A stretch of 6,005 bases of DNA from Solirubrobacterales bacterium (GTDB lineage Bacteria > Actinomycetota > Thermoleophilia > Solirubrobacterales > 70-9): positions 1 to 6,005 of the forward strand of contig JAUQWL010000107.1 of NCBI GenBank assembly GCA_030835185.1. The letters run 5' to 3'. Under the pieces are notes generated by a model. That model worked only from the letters and a program-made list of their open reading frames with translations, searched no databases and was not told where the DNA came from. Below are positions 1 through 5,796 of the stretch, piece after piece. The translations under genes and the position numbers were made by a program. Position 1 is the first letter of the stretch, and the number at the start of each line of letters is the position of its first letter.

Positions 1-188
1 TCCTCGGCGCCGGCGTCCATCTCGGCCAGGGCTGCGTCGAGCGCGCGCCGCCGGGCGGTTCCGGGAACCAGTGCCTCCGGTCCGGAGCCGTTGAGCAGGA
101 AAGGCTCGCGCGCGAATGCCGACGCGCGCTCGATATCTGAAGCTGAGGGAACCGCCTCTTCGGCGGGAACTGCTGTGCTCGGGGCCAT
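1..188 (-). CDS. N-terminal part of an unidentified protein, truncated by the window edge
   Basis: Reading leftward from an ATG at 188-186, the frame stays open for 62 codons to the edge of the window, so only the N-terminus is visible. It begins MAPSTAVPAEEAVPSASDIE and continues with an Ala/Arg/Glu-rich stretch, ending near RRRALDAALAEMDAGAE, which looks helical. A weak ribosome-binding sequence (GAAGG, minus strand) lies just before the ATG. There is no signal peptide or membrane segment. The low-complexity first 18 residues suggest a disordered leader before a folded domain that lies outside the window. The gene diverges from the thioredoxin gene and shares a 154-bp upstream region with it. 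I do not recognise the family. Codon use looks like that of the neighbouring genes, which supports it being real. Confidence 0.55.
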   Translation of the reverse strand, partial: MAPSTAVPAEEAVPSASDIERASAFAREPFLLNGSGPEALVPGTARRRALDAALAEMDAGAE

Positions 189-312
189 AAGCCTTCGTAC
201 GTAGTCCCGACCCCGTTCATATTGCGGGCCGGACAGTGGATAGATGAGAGTCCCCGGCCGCGGCATCAGACTGCCCGGTGGCGACTACCTCCGTGGTCCG
301 CAGATGGGTGGA

Positions 313-342
313 CCGATTGATCTGTATTTAATCACTGTTGAC
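313..342. promoter_or_regulatory. AT-rich block in the divergent intergenic region, possible promoter
   Basis: In otherwise very GC-rich DNA, the bases just before the thioredoxin start are clearly AT-rich, including TATTTAAT at 325-332. This is a plausible -10-like element that would give a very short leader or leaderless mRNA starting near the ATG at 343. No good -35 match sits at the right distance upstream. The region between 189 and 342 must also hold the promoter of the leftward gene. The assignment rests on base composition and position only. Confidence 0.25.
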
Positions 343-945
343 ATGTTCAGGTCGTCCGACAGCAATATCCGTTGCGCCTGGCGAGGTTTCGTCGCCTTGC
401 TGGCGGTCGCCGCGGTCGCCTCGATCGTTACCGGGTGCGGCGGCTCCGACTCCGTCTACGACGGCTCTCCGCCTCCCGACTACGGTGGTCTGGCCGACGC
501 GCCGCCGCCGCTGGCCGCCCTGTACAGCCAGGGCAACGATCTGCTCCCCGGCGGCAGTGAGGCATTCGACAGACAGATGTCAGAAATCGAAGGCTTCCCT
601 GCGGTGGTCAACGTCTGGGCGTCGTGGTGCGGGCCCTGCCGGGCGGAGTTCCCCCACTTCCAGAAGGTTTCGGCGAACCTCGGCACCGAAGTCGCCTTCA
701 TCGGGGTGAACTCCCAGGACGCCGAGTCTGCCGCCGCGACGTTCCTCGAAGAAAGCCCCCTGCCCTACCCGAGTTTCTCCGACCCTGAGAAGGAGATCAC
801 CGATCAGCTGGATGCCGGTCGCGGCCTTCCGGCGACCGCCTTTTTCAACGCCGCCGGCGAGCAGACTTTCACCAAGTTCGGCAATTACGAGGATCAGGCG
901 GAACTGGAGGCCGACGTCGACCGGTATGCCCTCGAAGCCGGCTGA
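343..945 (+). CDS. TlpA/ResA-type thioredoxin-like lipoprotein
   Basis: This is a predicted membrane-anchored thiol-disulfide oxidoreductase acting on the outer side of the cytoplasmic membrane. The frame is open from an ATG at 244, but the start at 343 (200 residues) is preferred because it yields a proper lipoprotein signal: an n-region with Arg, the hydrophobic core FVALLAVAAVASIV, and a lipobox VTGC with the lipidated Cys at residue 32. A low-complexity linker follows (about 33-75), then a thioredoxin fold with the active site WASWCGPCR (Cys 96 and Cys 99) and the usual cis-Pro in LPATAFF. Known TlpA/ResA relatives reduce periplasmic or extracytoplasmic disulfides, for example in cytochrome c maturation; no such partner is in this window, so the substrate is unknown. 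No Shine-Dalgarno sequence is evident before 343. The next gene follows after 69 bp on the same strand. ATGs at 304 and 244 are alternatives but would bury the signal peptide behind a long polar extension. Confidence 0.88.
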   Translation: MFRSSDSNIRCAWRGFVALLAVAAVASIVTGCGGSDSVYDGSPPPDYGGLADAPPPLAALYSQGNDLLPGGSEAFDRQMSEIEGFPAVVNVWASWCGPCRAEFPHFQKVSANLGTEVAFIGVNSQDAESAAATFLEESPLPYPSFSDPEKEITDQLDAGRGLPATAFFNAAGEQTFTKFGNYEDQAELEADVDRYALEAG

Positions 946-1014
946 ACGGGCCGCGCCCGCCTTCTTCTGGAGCCTTCGGTACGCCCGGCACGCCGGGACC
1001 GTTACGCTCGCAGT

Positions 1015-1665
1015 ATGGAGTTGAGTGATCCGACACTGGTTTTCCTGCTGATCACGGTCGGGCTGGTCGGCCTGGGTGTCGAAGCCCTCACCCCGGGAGG
1101 CATCTTCCCCGGGCTGGTGGGTGCGATCGCCCTCGTCCTCGGCGTAATCGGCTACGCCGACATCGATGCGCCCGGCGTCGGTGCCGGTTTTCTTCTGGTT
1201 TCGATCGCGTTCTTCATCGCCGCAGCGGCCCTCAAGCGGTACCGCCCGCTGTCTGCCGCCGGTACCGGCTTCCTCGTCCTGTCGGGCATTTTCATGTTCG
1301 ATCGTGGGTCCGACCCGACTTCGATCGCGGGCGTGGTGATCGGCGGACTGGTCCTCGGCGGCTTCATGATGTTCGTGGTGGAACGCGCCGGCACGGCTCG
1401 CTCGAGGCCGGTCAGGACCGGTTGGGAAGAGTTGATCGGCATGACCGGAGAGGTCCGGAACACGCTCAACCCGACCGGCCAGGTCTTCATCGACGGCGGA
1501 CTCTGGAAGGCCGAACTCGCCCCCTCGGCGACCGCTGACGGTGCGATCGGGGTCGGCGAAAGCGTGCGGGTCGAGTCGGTCCGTGGCCTCACCCTGTTCG
1601 TAGTCCGGGCGATGCCCGGCAGTCCCCCAGTCCAGGAATCAGACACAGAAGGAGTTACCCGGTAA
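1015..1665 (+). CDS. NfeD family membrane protein, short form without protease domain
   Basis: This is an integral membrane protein of 216 residues in the NfeD family, which partners with SPFH/stomatin proteins. The N-terminal two thirds hold about four to five hydrophobic segments (roughly residues 8-24, 30-47, 56-73, 83-95 and 104-123). The first is followed by EALTPGGIFPGLVG, the typical NfeD loop. After a charged linker (about 124-137), residues 138-200 fit the soluble C-terminal OB-fold: LIGMTGEV, then GQVFIDGGLWKAEL, then VGESVRVESVRGLTLFVV. The long NfeD form carries a ClpP-like serine protease domain at the N-terminus; this protein starts directly with the membrane part and lacks it. 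The ATG at 1015 has no clear Shine-Dalgarno sequence, but it sits directly before the first hydrophobic segment. The stop TAA overlaps the slipin ATG by one base (TAATG), so the two are probably translated as a pair. In known cases the OB-fold is thought to contact or regulate the SPFH partner. Confidence 0.9.
   Translation: MELSDPTLVFLLITVGLVGLGVEALTPGGIFPGLVGAIALVLGVIGYADIDAPGVGAGFLLVSIAFFIAAAALKRYRPLSAAGTGFLVLSGIFMFDRGSDPTSIAGVVIGGLVLGGFMMFVVERAGTARSRPVRTGWEELIGMTGEVRNTLNPTGQVFIDGGLWKAELAPSATADGAIGVGESVRVESVRGLTLFVVRAMPGSPPVQESDTEGVTR
1647..1654 (+). promoter_or_regulatory. Strong ribosome-binding site of the slipin gene
   Basis: AGAAGGAG lies within the last codons of the NfeD gene, ten bases before the slipin ATG. 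It is the best Shine-Dalgarno match in the window. Together with the TAATG overlap it supports the start at 1665 and suggests that the slipin is made in larger amounts than its neighbours, which mostly lack clear sites. Confidence 0.75.
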
Positions 1666-2588
1666 TGGAAGTCGTAGGCGCCCTCGTGGTCATCCTCGCC
1701 ATCTTCGCCCTGATCGTCCTGTTCTCGGCGATCAAGATCCTGCGTGAGTACGAGCGGGGAGTGATCTTCCGGCTCGGCCGTCTGATCGACACCAAGGGAC
1801 CGGGTCTGATCCTGCTGATCCCGTTCATCGACCGGATGATCAGGATCGACCTGCGTACGGTCACGCTGAACATCCCGCCACAGGAAGTGATCACCCGCGA
1901 CAACGTGCCGACCTCGGTCAACGCCGTCTGTTACTTCCGGGTGGTCGATCCAAACCGGGCGATCACCGACGTCGAGAACTACCTGATCGCGACGTCCCAG
2001 ATCTCCCAGACATCGCTGCGGGCGGTTCTCGGCAAGGCTGAGCTGGACGAGATCCTGGCCGAGCGCGAGCGCCTCAACGAATCGCTGCAGAAGATCATCG
2101 ACGAGCAGACCGAGCCCTGGGGCATCAAGGTGACCACGGTCGAGATCAAGGACGTCGAGATCCCCGAACAGATGCAGCGGGCGATGGCCCGTCAGGCCGA
2201 GGCCGAACGCGAGCGCCGCGCCAAGATCATCAACTCCGAGGGCGAGTACCAGGCGGCCGAGAAGCTGACTCAGGCGGCCGACATCATCAGCCGCAACCCG
2301 GCCTCGCTCCAGCTGCGATACCTGCAGACCCTGCTCGAGATCAGTGGCAACCAGAACTCGACCGTGATCTTCCCGCTGCCGATGGACCTGATCTCCGCCT
2401 TCCAGAGCAACATGAAGGATCTGCCCAGCGTCGTCGGTCGCAGCGACAACCCGGCAAACCCCGAGTACGTGAAGCCCGGGGACTCCACCGGTGGCGCCGG
2501 TGAAGAGAAAGCCCCCGACCCCGCCACGGATCCCGGCTCCAGGAAACCGACGCTGAAGGACATCGAGGAAGAGACCGGCGACGAGTAG
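1665..2588 (+). CDS. Slipin (stomatin-like SPFH-domain protein)
   Basis: This is a membrane-anchored scaffold protein of the stomatin/prohibitin (SPFH) superfamily; members form large oligomers that organise membrane microdomains and influence membrane protein quality control. The 307 residues comprise an N-terminal hydrophobic anchor (about 3-24), then the hallmark REYERGVIFRLGR (27-39) opening the SPFH domain, with GPGLILLIPFID and DNVPTSVNAVCYFRVVDP further on. Next comes a charged helical region rich in Ala/Glu/Arg (about 170-215, including AMARQAEAERERRAKI at 173-188) suited to coiled-coil oligomerisation. The conserved stomatin stretch NSTVIFPLPMDLIS follows, just before residue 246. 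The last 60 or so residues are an acidic, Pro/Gly-rich tail ending in EEETGDE, probably disordered. In the archaeal pair PH1510/PH1511 the hydrophobic C-terminal stretch of stomatin is cut by the NfeD protease domain; the NfeD partner here lacks that domain, so such cleavage would need another enzyme. The gene overlaps the NfeD gene by one base and is followed six bases later by galT. Confidence 0.93.
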   Translation: MEVVGALVVILAIFALIVLFSAIKILREYERGVIFRLGRLIDTKGPGLILLIPFIDRMIRIDLRTVTLNIPPQEVITRDNVPTSVNAVCYFRVVDPNRAITDVENYLIATSQISQTSLRAVLGKAELDEILAERERLNESLQKIIDEQTEPWGIKVTTVEIKDVEIPEQMQRAMARQAEAERERRAKIINSEGEYQAAEKLTQAADIISRNPASLQLRYLQTLLEISGNQNSTVIFPLPMDLISAFQSNMKDLPSVVGRSDNPANPEYVKPGDSTGGAGEEKAPDPATDPGSRKPTLKDIEEETGDE

Positions 2589-2594
2589 CCGCAG

Positions 2595-3656
2595 TTGGCC
2601 TCTCCCGAGATCCGGATAGACCAGCTCACCGGTGCCAGGGTCCTGCTGGCCCCCGGCCGGGCGGAGCGCCCCGACCAGTTCGGACTGGATCCCTGGCGGC
2701 CGGGAGCCTCTGCGGACTGCCCGTTCTGCGAGGGCCACGAGGACCGGACCCCTCCCGAGATCGACGCCGACCGCCCCGACGGTCCGGCTTCCGGCGGCAC
2801 CGGCTGGCGGACGCGCGCCTTCGAGAACCTGTACCCGGCCCTCGCGCCGAAGTCCGGCGGTGATGTCGGGTCCGGAGGCGATGTCGGGTCCCGCCCTGAC
2901 GCTGCCTTCGCCAGTTCGGCCGATCCGCTGCTGGCCTCCACGCGGGGAGCCGACCCGGACATGTTCACCTCCCGGCCGGCGGTCGGCCATCACGAGGTGA
3001 TCGTCAACTCTCCCGGTCACGTCGGCTCGCTGGCCAGGCTGGACGCCGGTCAACTCGCGATCGCCGTGGCGGCCTGGCGACGTCGCATGCTCGCTCATTC
3101 CGACGCCCCGTACGTCCAGCTCATCCTCAACCAGGGTCCGGACTCGGGGGCCTCGCTCGAACACAGCCACGCCCAGCTGGGCGCCACCCCGTTCGTACCG
3201 GCGGCCGTGGCCCGCGAGCGCGAGCGCTTCAACTCCTACCGCGAGCGCACCGCCGGTGCCAGCCTGCTCGGGGAGGTCTTGCGCGAAGAGATCCGCCGTG
3301 ACGACCGCCTGGTCGCGATCGACGACGAGGTCGCGCTGGTCTGTCCCTGGGCTTCCCGCTTCCCGTTCGAGATGCGGCTGATCCCGCGACGGCCGTCGCC
3401 CGGCTTCGAGACCGACGAAGTCGGCGCTTCGATGCTCCACCGCGCCGTCCAGGCTCTCGATTCGCTGGTCGAAGGAGAGCTGCAGATGAACCTCTGGGTC
3501 AAGACCGCCCCGCGCGGGGTCGAGTACTTCCACTGGCATCTGGACCTCGCCCCCCGCCTCGAGCCCTTCTCGTCCTTCGAGATGGCGACCGGCGTCGACA
3601 TCAACGTGATCCCGCCCGAGACCGCCGCGGCGAAGCTGCGCGAAGCGATCGCGTAG
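2595..3656 (+). CDS. galT: Galactose-1-phosphate uridylyltransferase (GalT) family
   Basis: GalT swaps UMP between UDP-glucose and galactose-1-phosphate in the Leloir pathway, in the cytoplasm, through a uridylyl-histidine intermediate. The 353 residues show the family layout: an opening RIDQLTGARVLLAPGRAERP, a metal-binding CPFC pair (Cys 42 and Cys 45), GHHEVIVNSPGH (His 132/133, likely another metal ligand), and LNQGPDSGASLEHSHAQLGA, whose H190-x-H192-x-Q194 is the catalytic HxHxQ motif. Near the end lies an FHWHLDLAPRL segment (His 313 and His 315). The motif reads HSHAQ rather than the textbook HPHGQ but keeps all catalytic positions. TTG at 2595 is the only reasonable start: an in-frame TAG (the slipin stop) lies nine bases upstream and conserved sequence begins by residue 7. 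No Shine-Dalgarno sequence is visible, so translation is probably coupled to the slipin gene. Residues about 85-125 form a low-complexity insert containing SGGDVG twice. True substrate specificity cannot be read from the sequence; no galK or galE is present in the window. Confidence 0.88.
   Translation: MASPEIRIDQLTGARVLLAPGRAERPDQFGLDPWRPGASADCPFCEGHEDRTPPEIDADRPDGPASGGTGWRTRAFENLYPALAPKSGGDVGSGGDVGSRPDAAFASSADPLLASTRGADPDMFTSRPAVGHHEVIVNSPGHVGSLARLDAGQLAIAVAAWRRRMLAHSDAPYVQLILNQGPDSGASLEHSHAQLGATPFVPAAVARERERFNSYRERTAGASLLGEVLREEIRRDDRLVAIDDEVALVCPWASRFPFEMRLIPRRPSPGFETDEVGASMLHRAVQALDSLVEGELQMNLWVKTAPRGVEYFHWHLDLAPRLEPFSSFEMATGVDINVIPPETAAAKLREAIA
2853..2888 (+). repeat. Two 18-bp tandem units inside galT
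   Basis: TCCGGCGGTGATGTCGGG is followed directly by TCCGGAGGCGATGTCGGG, differing at two positions, both silent: each unit encodes SGGDVG (residues 87-92 and 93-98). It lies in a low-complexity loop between the metal-binding CPFC and the HHEVIV strand, so a slippage duplication tolerated in a surface loop is the likely origin. Confidence 0.85.
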
Positions 3657-3666
3657 GGTCCGGGCC

Positions 3667-4362
3667 ATGACCATCGAAAACCGCCCCATCCCTCGCTTCA
3701 TGGCCGACGCCTCGCAGCACGGCATCCCTCACGGACGTTTCGCCGAGCGCCTCTCGAGCGTCTTCCGCGACGCGTGTGCCGAGATCGCCGACCTTCCCGA
3801 AGGGACCGGTCTGCCGGAAGCGATCACCTGGTTTCCCGAGCGCGCATGGAGTGGCCGCGTGTGGGTGCCGGCCAGCGCGAGCGGCCAGGCCGTGATGAAG
3901 GACGAAGACGGCGAAGGCGATGACGAACCGGTCGAGATCGAGTTCTTCGGTTTCGTCAGCTTCATCCAGCCGGTCGGCGGGGACCCGGAAGACTTCCGCG
4001 CCTCAGCCGACTTCACCGACGTGATCGCCGCCGACAACCCCGACTGGACGATCGACCTCGGCGACGAGGTGATCGGCAAGTGGGAGGGCGAGCAGGGCCG
4101 GACCGCCGACGTGACCCTGGTCTGGGGCCGCTCTCTGGTTCGCGACGCCTACGCCGTCACCGCCGAGATCGACGGCACGACCGTCGATCAGGACCCGCTC
4201 TTCGAGGACCGCTTCACGCTGATCGCCCCCGACGCCCTCAAGAACTACGGCGACGACCATTACCTTGACATCCACCTCTGGAGCGAGCGCGGTCGCGAGG
4301 TCGCACGGGAGAGCCTCTATGACATCGAAGAGAGTGAACCGGAAGCCCAGCCCGGGGACTGA
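3667..4362 (+). CDS. Acidic protein of unknown function
   Basis: This is a 231-residue cytoplasmic-looking protein with no signal peptide or membrane segment. I do not recognise a characterised family. It is strongly acidic, with an Asp/Glu-rich stretch KDEDGEGDDEPVEIEF near residues 78-93 and an acidic tail EESEPEAQPGD. The remainder alternates beta-like stretches (ITWFPERAWSGRVWVPAS, VEIEFFGFVSFIQP, RTADVTLVWGRSLVRDAYAVTAEIDG, DHYLDIHLWSERGREVARESLYD), suggesting a mostly beta-stranded fold. The N-terminus has a helical segment (RFAERLSSVFRDACAEIADLP). Start choice is the ATG at 3667, ten bases after the galT stop; the ribosome-binding sequence is weak (AGGGT), and Met 12 is an alternative. 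Position and codon use match galT and the following gene, so it is probably a real member of the same transcription unit. It could be an adaptor or a binding protein, but nothing in the sequence settles this. Confidence 0.8.
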   Translation: MTIENRPIPRFMADASQHGIPHGRFAERLSSVFRDACAEIADLPEGTGLPEAITWFPERAWSGRVWVPASASGQAVMKDEDGEGDDEPVEIEFFGFVSFIQPVGGDPEDFRASADFTDVIAADNPDWTIDLGDEVIGKWEGEQGRTADVTLVWGRSLVRDAYAVTAEIDGTTVDQDPLFEDRFTLIAPDALKNYGDDHYLDIHLWSERGREVARESLYDIEESEPEAQPGD

Positions 4363-4441
4363 GGCCACAGCTCGCCTCGAAACTGCCACCGGCCCGGCCT
4401 TCGAGCCTGCAGCCGGTCGGGCCTTCGAGCGCCCGGTCTGA
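4319..4441 (+). CDS. Possible small ORF of 40 codons overlapping the preceding gene
   Basis: An ATG at 4319, in the +1 frame relative to the acidic protein gene, opens a 40-codon frame that ends in TGA at 4439-4441 and fills most of the gap before the release-factor-like gene. A good ribosome-binding sequence, GGGAG (4307-4311), lies seven bases upstream. The product would have a basic start (MTSKRVNRKP) and an internal repeat (GPAFEPAAGRAFERPV). The 24-bp spacing of the repeat is a multiple of three. It could be a real small protein or an alternative C-terminus of the upstream gene reached by +1 frameshifting. It could equally be chance, since GC-rich DNA has few stops. Confidence 0.25.
   Translation: MTSKRVNRKPSPGTEATARLETATGPAFEPAAGRAFERPV
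4396..4430 (+). repeat. 11-bp direct repeat in the gap before the release-factor-like gene
   Basis: GGCCTTCGAGC occurs at 4396-4406 and again at 4420-4430, 24 bases apart. The second copy sits in a weak hairpin (CGGGC at 4418-4422 with GCCCG at 4431-4435) about 20 bases before the ATG at 4455. It could be a leader element or coding sequence of the small ORF described for 4319-4441; no T-run follows the hairpin, so it is not a convincing terminator. Confidence 0.45.
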
Positions 4442-4454
4442 TTGGATCCCGGCA

Positions 4455-5615
4455 ATGAGCTCCCAGATGCTGGACGTCTTCCGTGACCTGATCGACCGCG
4501 AAACCGATGGACCGGTGCTGTCCGTCTTTTGCCGAACCGACCCACGGGACCCTGCGAACGTAAGCGAGACGCCCGGCTGGCTGGTGGCTCTGAGAAACGG
4601 TCTCCGCGACGCTGCCGCCCGGGTCGAAGGCGACCACGAGGCGACCGAGGCGATCCGTCGGCTGAGCAAGGAGGCCGAGAACCGGCTGACCATGGCGTCG
4701 GCCCACGAACGTGGCCGCAGTGTCGCCCTCTTCCTCAGTGCCGACGGCACGATCGACATCTTCCACACTTTCCAGATCCCGCTGCGTGACGACTTCGTCG
4801 TACTCGAGGACGGGATCGTCATCTGGCCGGCCATGGACCTGCTCGAGCGCGGACAGCGGACCGGAATCGTCCTGCTCAGCCAGGACCAGATTCGTCTGTT
4901 CGAATGGGAAGACGGTGTGGTCAACGACCTCGAGTCCTCGGTTTACAACCTCGAGCTCGGTGACTGGCGCCAGTACCGCGGCGCCGGCGGCGCCGGCGGC
5001 AGCGGACGCACCGTGCACAGCGCCAGCCACGTCGACTCCTACGAAGACCGGGTCCACGCCTGGCGCACCCGCTTCATCAAGGATGCCGCCGGGAACATCG
5101 CCGAGTCGACCAAAGACCTGAAGCTCGAGCGTCTCGTGGTCGTCGCCGATCCCGATCTCAGTGGCGAGTTCATGGAGGCGCTGCCTCAGGGACTTCGCGA
5201 GCGGGTCGTCACTGTCGTAGCGCTCAACCTGATCGACGCCACCGCGCCTGACGTGGCGGATCACCTCGACGAGCACCTGCGCCAGGCCTGGCGTGAGCAG
5301 GTGAACGAATTCGCCGATCACGCCCTCGCGCGGATCAAGGCCGGCGATCGCGGGGCCGGTGGTCCCGACCAGGTTGTCGCCGCCCTGATGGAAGGCAGGG
5401 TCGAACACGTGATCATGGATCCGTTCTTCGAGTTCGACGAAGCTGACCTCTCCAACGGAGTCCGCGAGGCGATCACCAACGCTGGCGAAGAGACCGCCCG
5501 CGAGGCCGCAGTCGAAATCGCCCTTCGCACCGGCGCCCACGTCAGCTCGGCTTCGGTCGAGGAGGTCCCGGCCCTGGCCGAGGCCGACGGTGTGCTCGCC
5601 CTGCTGCGCTACTGA
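4455..5615 (+). CDS. Bacterial eRF1/Pelota-like protein (baeRF/VLRF1-type)
   Basis: This 386-residue cytoplasmic protein resembles the bacterial archaeo-eukaryotic-type release factor families, which share the eRF1 domain architecture and are linked to ribosome rescue or peptidyl-tRNA release. The N-terminal domain (about 1-160) contains GPVLSVFCRTDP, RSVALFLSADGTIDIFHTF and TGIVLLSQDQIRLFEWEDGVV, the beta-rich pattern typical of these families. A glycine-rich loop follows at RQYRGAGGAGGSGRTVHSAS (glycines at 176-184), where related VLRF1/eRF1 proteins carry GGQ; no Gln follows the glycines here. A middle domain (about 185-290) includes LKLERLVVVADPDLSGEFMEALP. The C-terminal domain contains GPDQVVAALMEGRVEHVIMD (303-322), a good match to the eRF1 domain 3 pattern in which a helix is followed by a strand around G-x-V-x-x-V/L-I. 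The start ATG at 4455 has only a weak ribosome-binding sequence; Met 5 is an alternative. It is separated from the upstream gene by 92 bp, so it may have its own promoter. Family-level assignment is fairly secure, catalytic activity is not. Confidence 0.72.
   Translation: MSSQMLDVFRDLIDRETDGPVLSVFCRTDPRDPANVSETPGWLVALRNGLRDAAARVEGDHEATEAIRRLSKEAENRLTMASAHERGRSVALFLSADGTIDIFHTFQIPLRDDFVVLEDGIVIWPAMDLLERGQRTGIVLLSQDQIRLFEWEDGVVNDLESSVYNLELGDWRQYRGAGGAGGSGRTVHSASHVDSYEDRVHAWRTRFIKDAAGNIAESTKDLKLERLVVVADPDLSGEFMEALPQGLRERVVTVVALNLIDATAPDVADHLDEHLRQAWREQVNEFADHALARIKAGDRGAGGPDQVVAALMEGRVEHVIMDPFFEFDEADLSNGVREAITNAGEETAREAAVEIALRTGAHVSSASVEEVPALAEADGVLALLRY
4980..4997 (+). repeat. Two 9-bp GC-only tandem units encoding the glycine loop
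   Basis: GGCGCCGGC is repeated directly and followed by another GGC. In frame it encodes the GAGGAGG part of the loop in the release-factor-like protein. Such a run is prone to slippage, so loop length may vary between strains. Confidence 0.8.
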
Positions 5616-5621
5616 GCCGGA

Positions 5622-5635
5622 CCGGGCGGCCCCGG
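5622..5635 (+). terminator. Short GC hairpin after the last gene, terminator-like but without T-run
   Basis: CCGGG and CCCGG pair around a four-base loop (CGGC), starting seven bases after the TGA at 5613-5615. Its position fits transcription termination, but the stem is only five base pairs and no U-tract follows. It is a weak candidate in DNA of this GC content. Confidence 0.2.
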
Positions 5636-5671
5636 GCATGCTCCCTGGCACGCCACACCGATCAGTCTGAA

Positions 5672-5689
5672 TCAGTACCCCGAGCTGGA
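5672..5689 (+). repeat. 18-bp direct repeat, left copy
   Basis: TCAGTACCCCGAGCTGGA is found here and again, without mismatch, at 5988-6005. The two copies lie 316 bp apart and bracket both hairpin repeats and the tandem array. Confidence 0.9.
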
Positions 5690-5725
5690 TTCGCACAGGC
5701 GCCCCGTCCGGGGTCTCCGGGCTGG

Positions 5726-5772
5726 TAGTGGCGCGGATCCGCACGCCCAGGGCGTGCCGAATTACGCCACTT
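5726..5772 (+). repeat. 47-bp palindromic (hairpin) repeat, copy 1
   Basis: The outer arms AGTGGCG (5727-5733) and CGCCACT (5765-5771) pair perfectly. The inner arms GCACGCC (5741-5747) and GGCGTGC (5751-5757) also pair perfectly around a CAG loop. Between them is an imperfect internal loop whose left side carries the 10-bp palindrome GCGGATCCGC. The element matches copy 2 at 38 of 47 positions by direct alignment and starts 71 bp before it in the same orientation. A GTAG tetranucleotide (5725-5728) sits at the foot of the hairpin, as in REP elements. Confidence 0.85.
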
Positions 5773-5796
5773 CGGATAACTGCAGCCGCCGGCCCG

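Noticed and set aside
338..343. A perfect TTGACA (-35-like) overlapping the thioredoxin ATG
   Set aside because: No good -10 lies 16-18 bases downstream, and a transcript from it would miss the start codon that gives a proper lipoprotein signal.
947..959. CGGGC-CGC-GCCCG hairpin directly after the thioredoxin stop
   Set aside because: It has a five-pair stem with only a pyrimidine-rich stretch and no T-run. It could attenuate transcription but is not strong enough to call a terminator.
1152..3725. An 857-codon open frame on the minus strand, antisense to NfeD, slipin and galT
   Set aside because: It spans three well-supported plus-strand genes, and its product is Arg/Gly/Asp-rich with no recognisable domain. 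It is the expected mirror of strong third-position GC bias.
4317..5744. A 475-codon open frame on the minus strand, antisense to the eRF1-like gene
   Set aside because: It is a shadow of the plus-strand gene, runs into the repeat region and shows no domain pattern.
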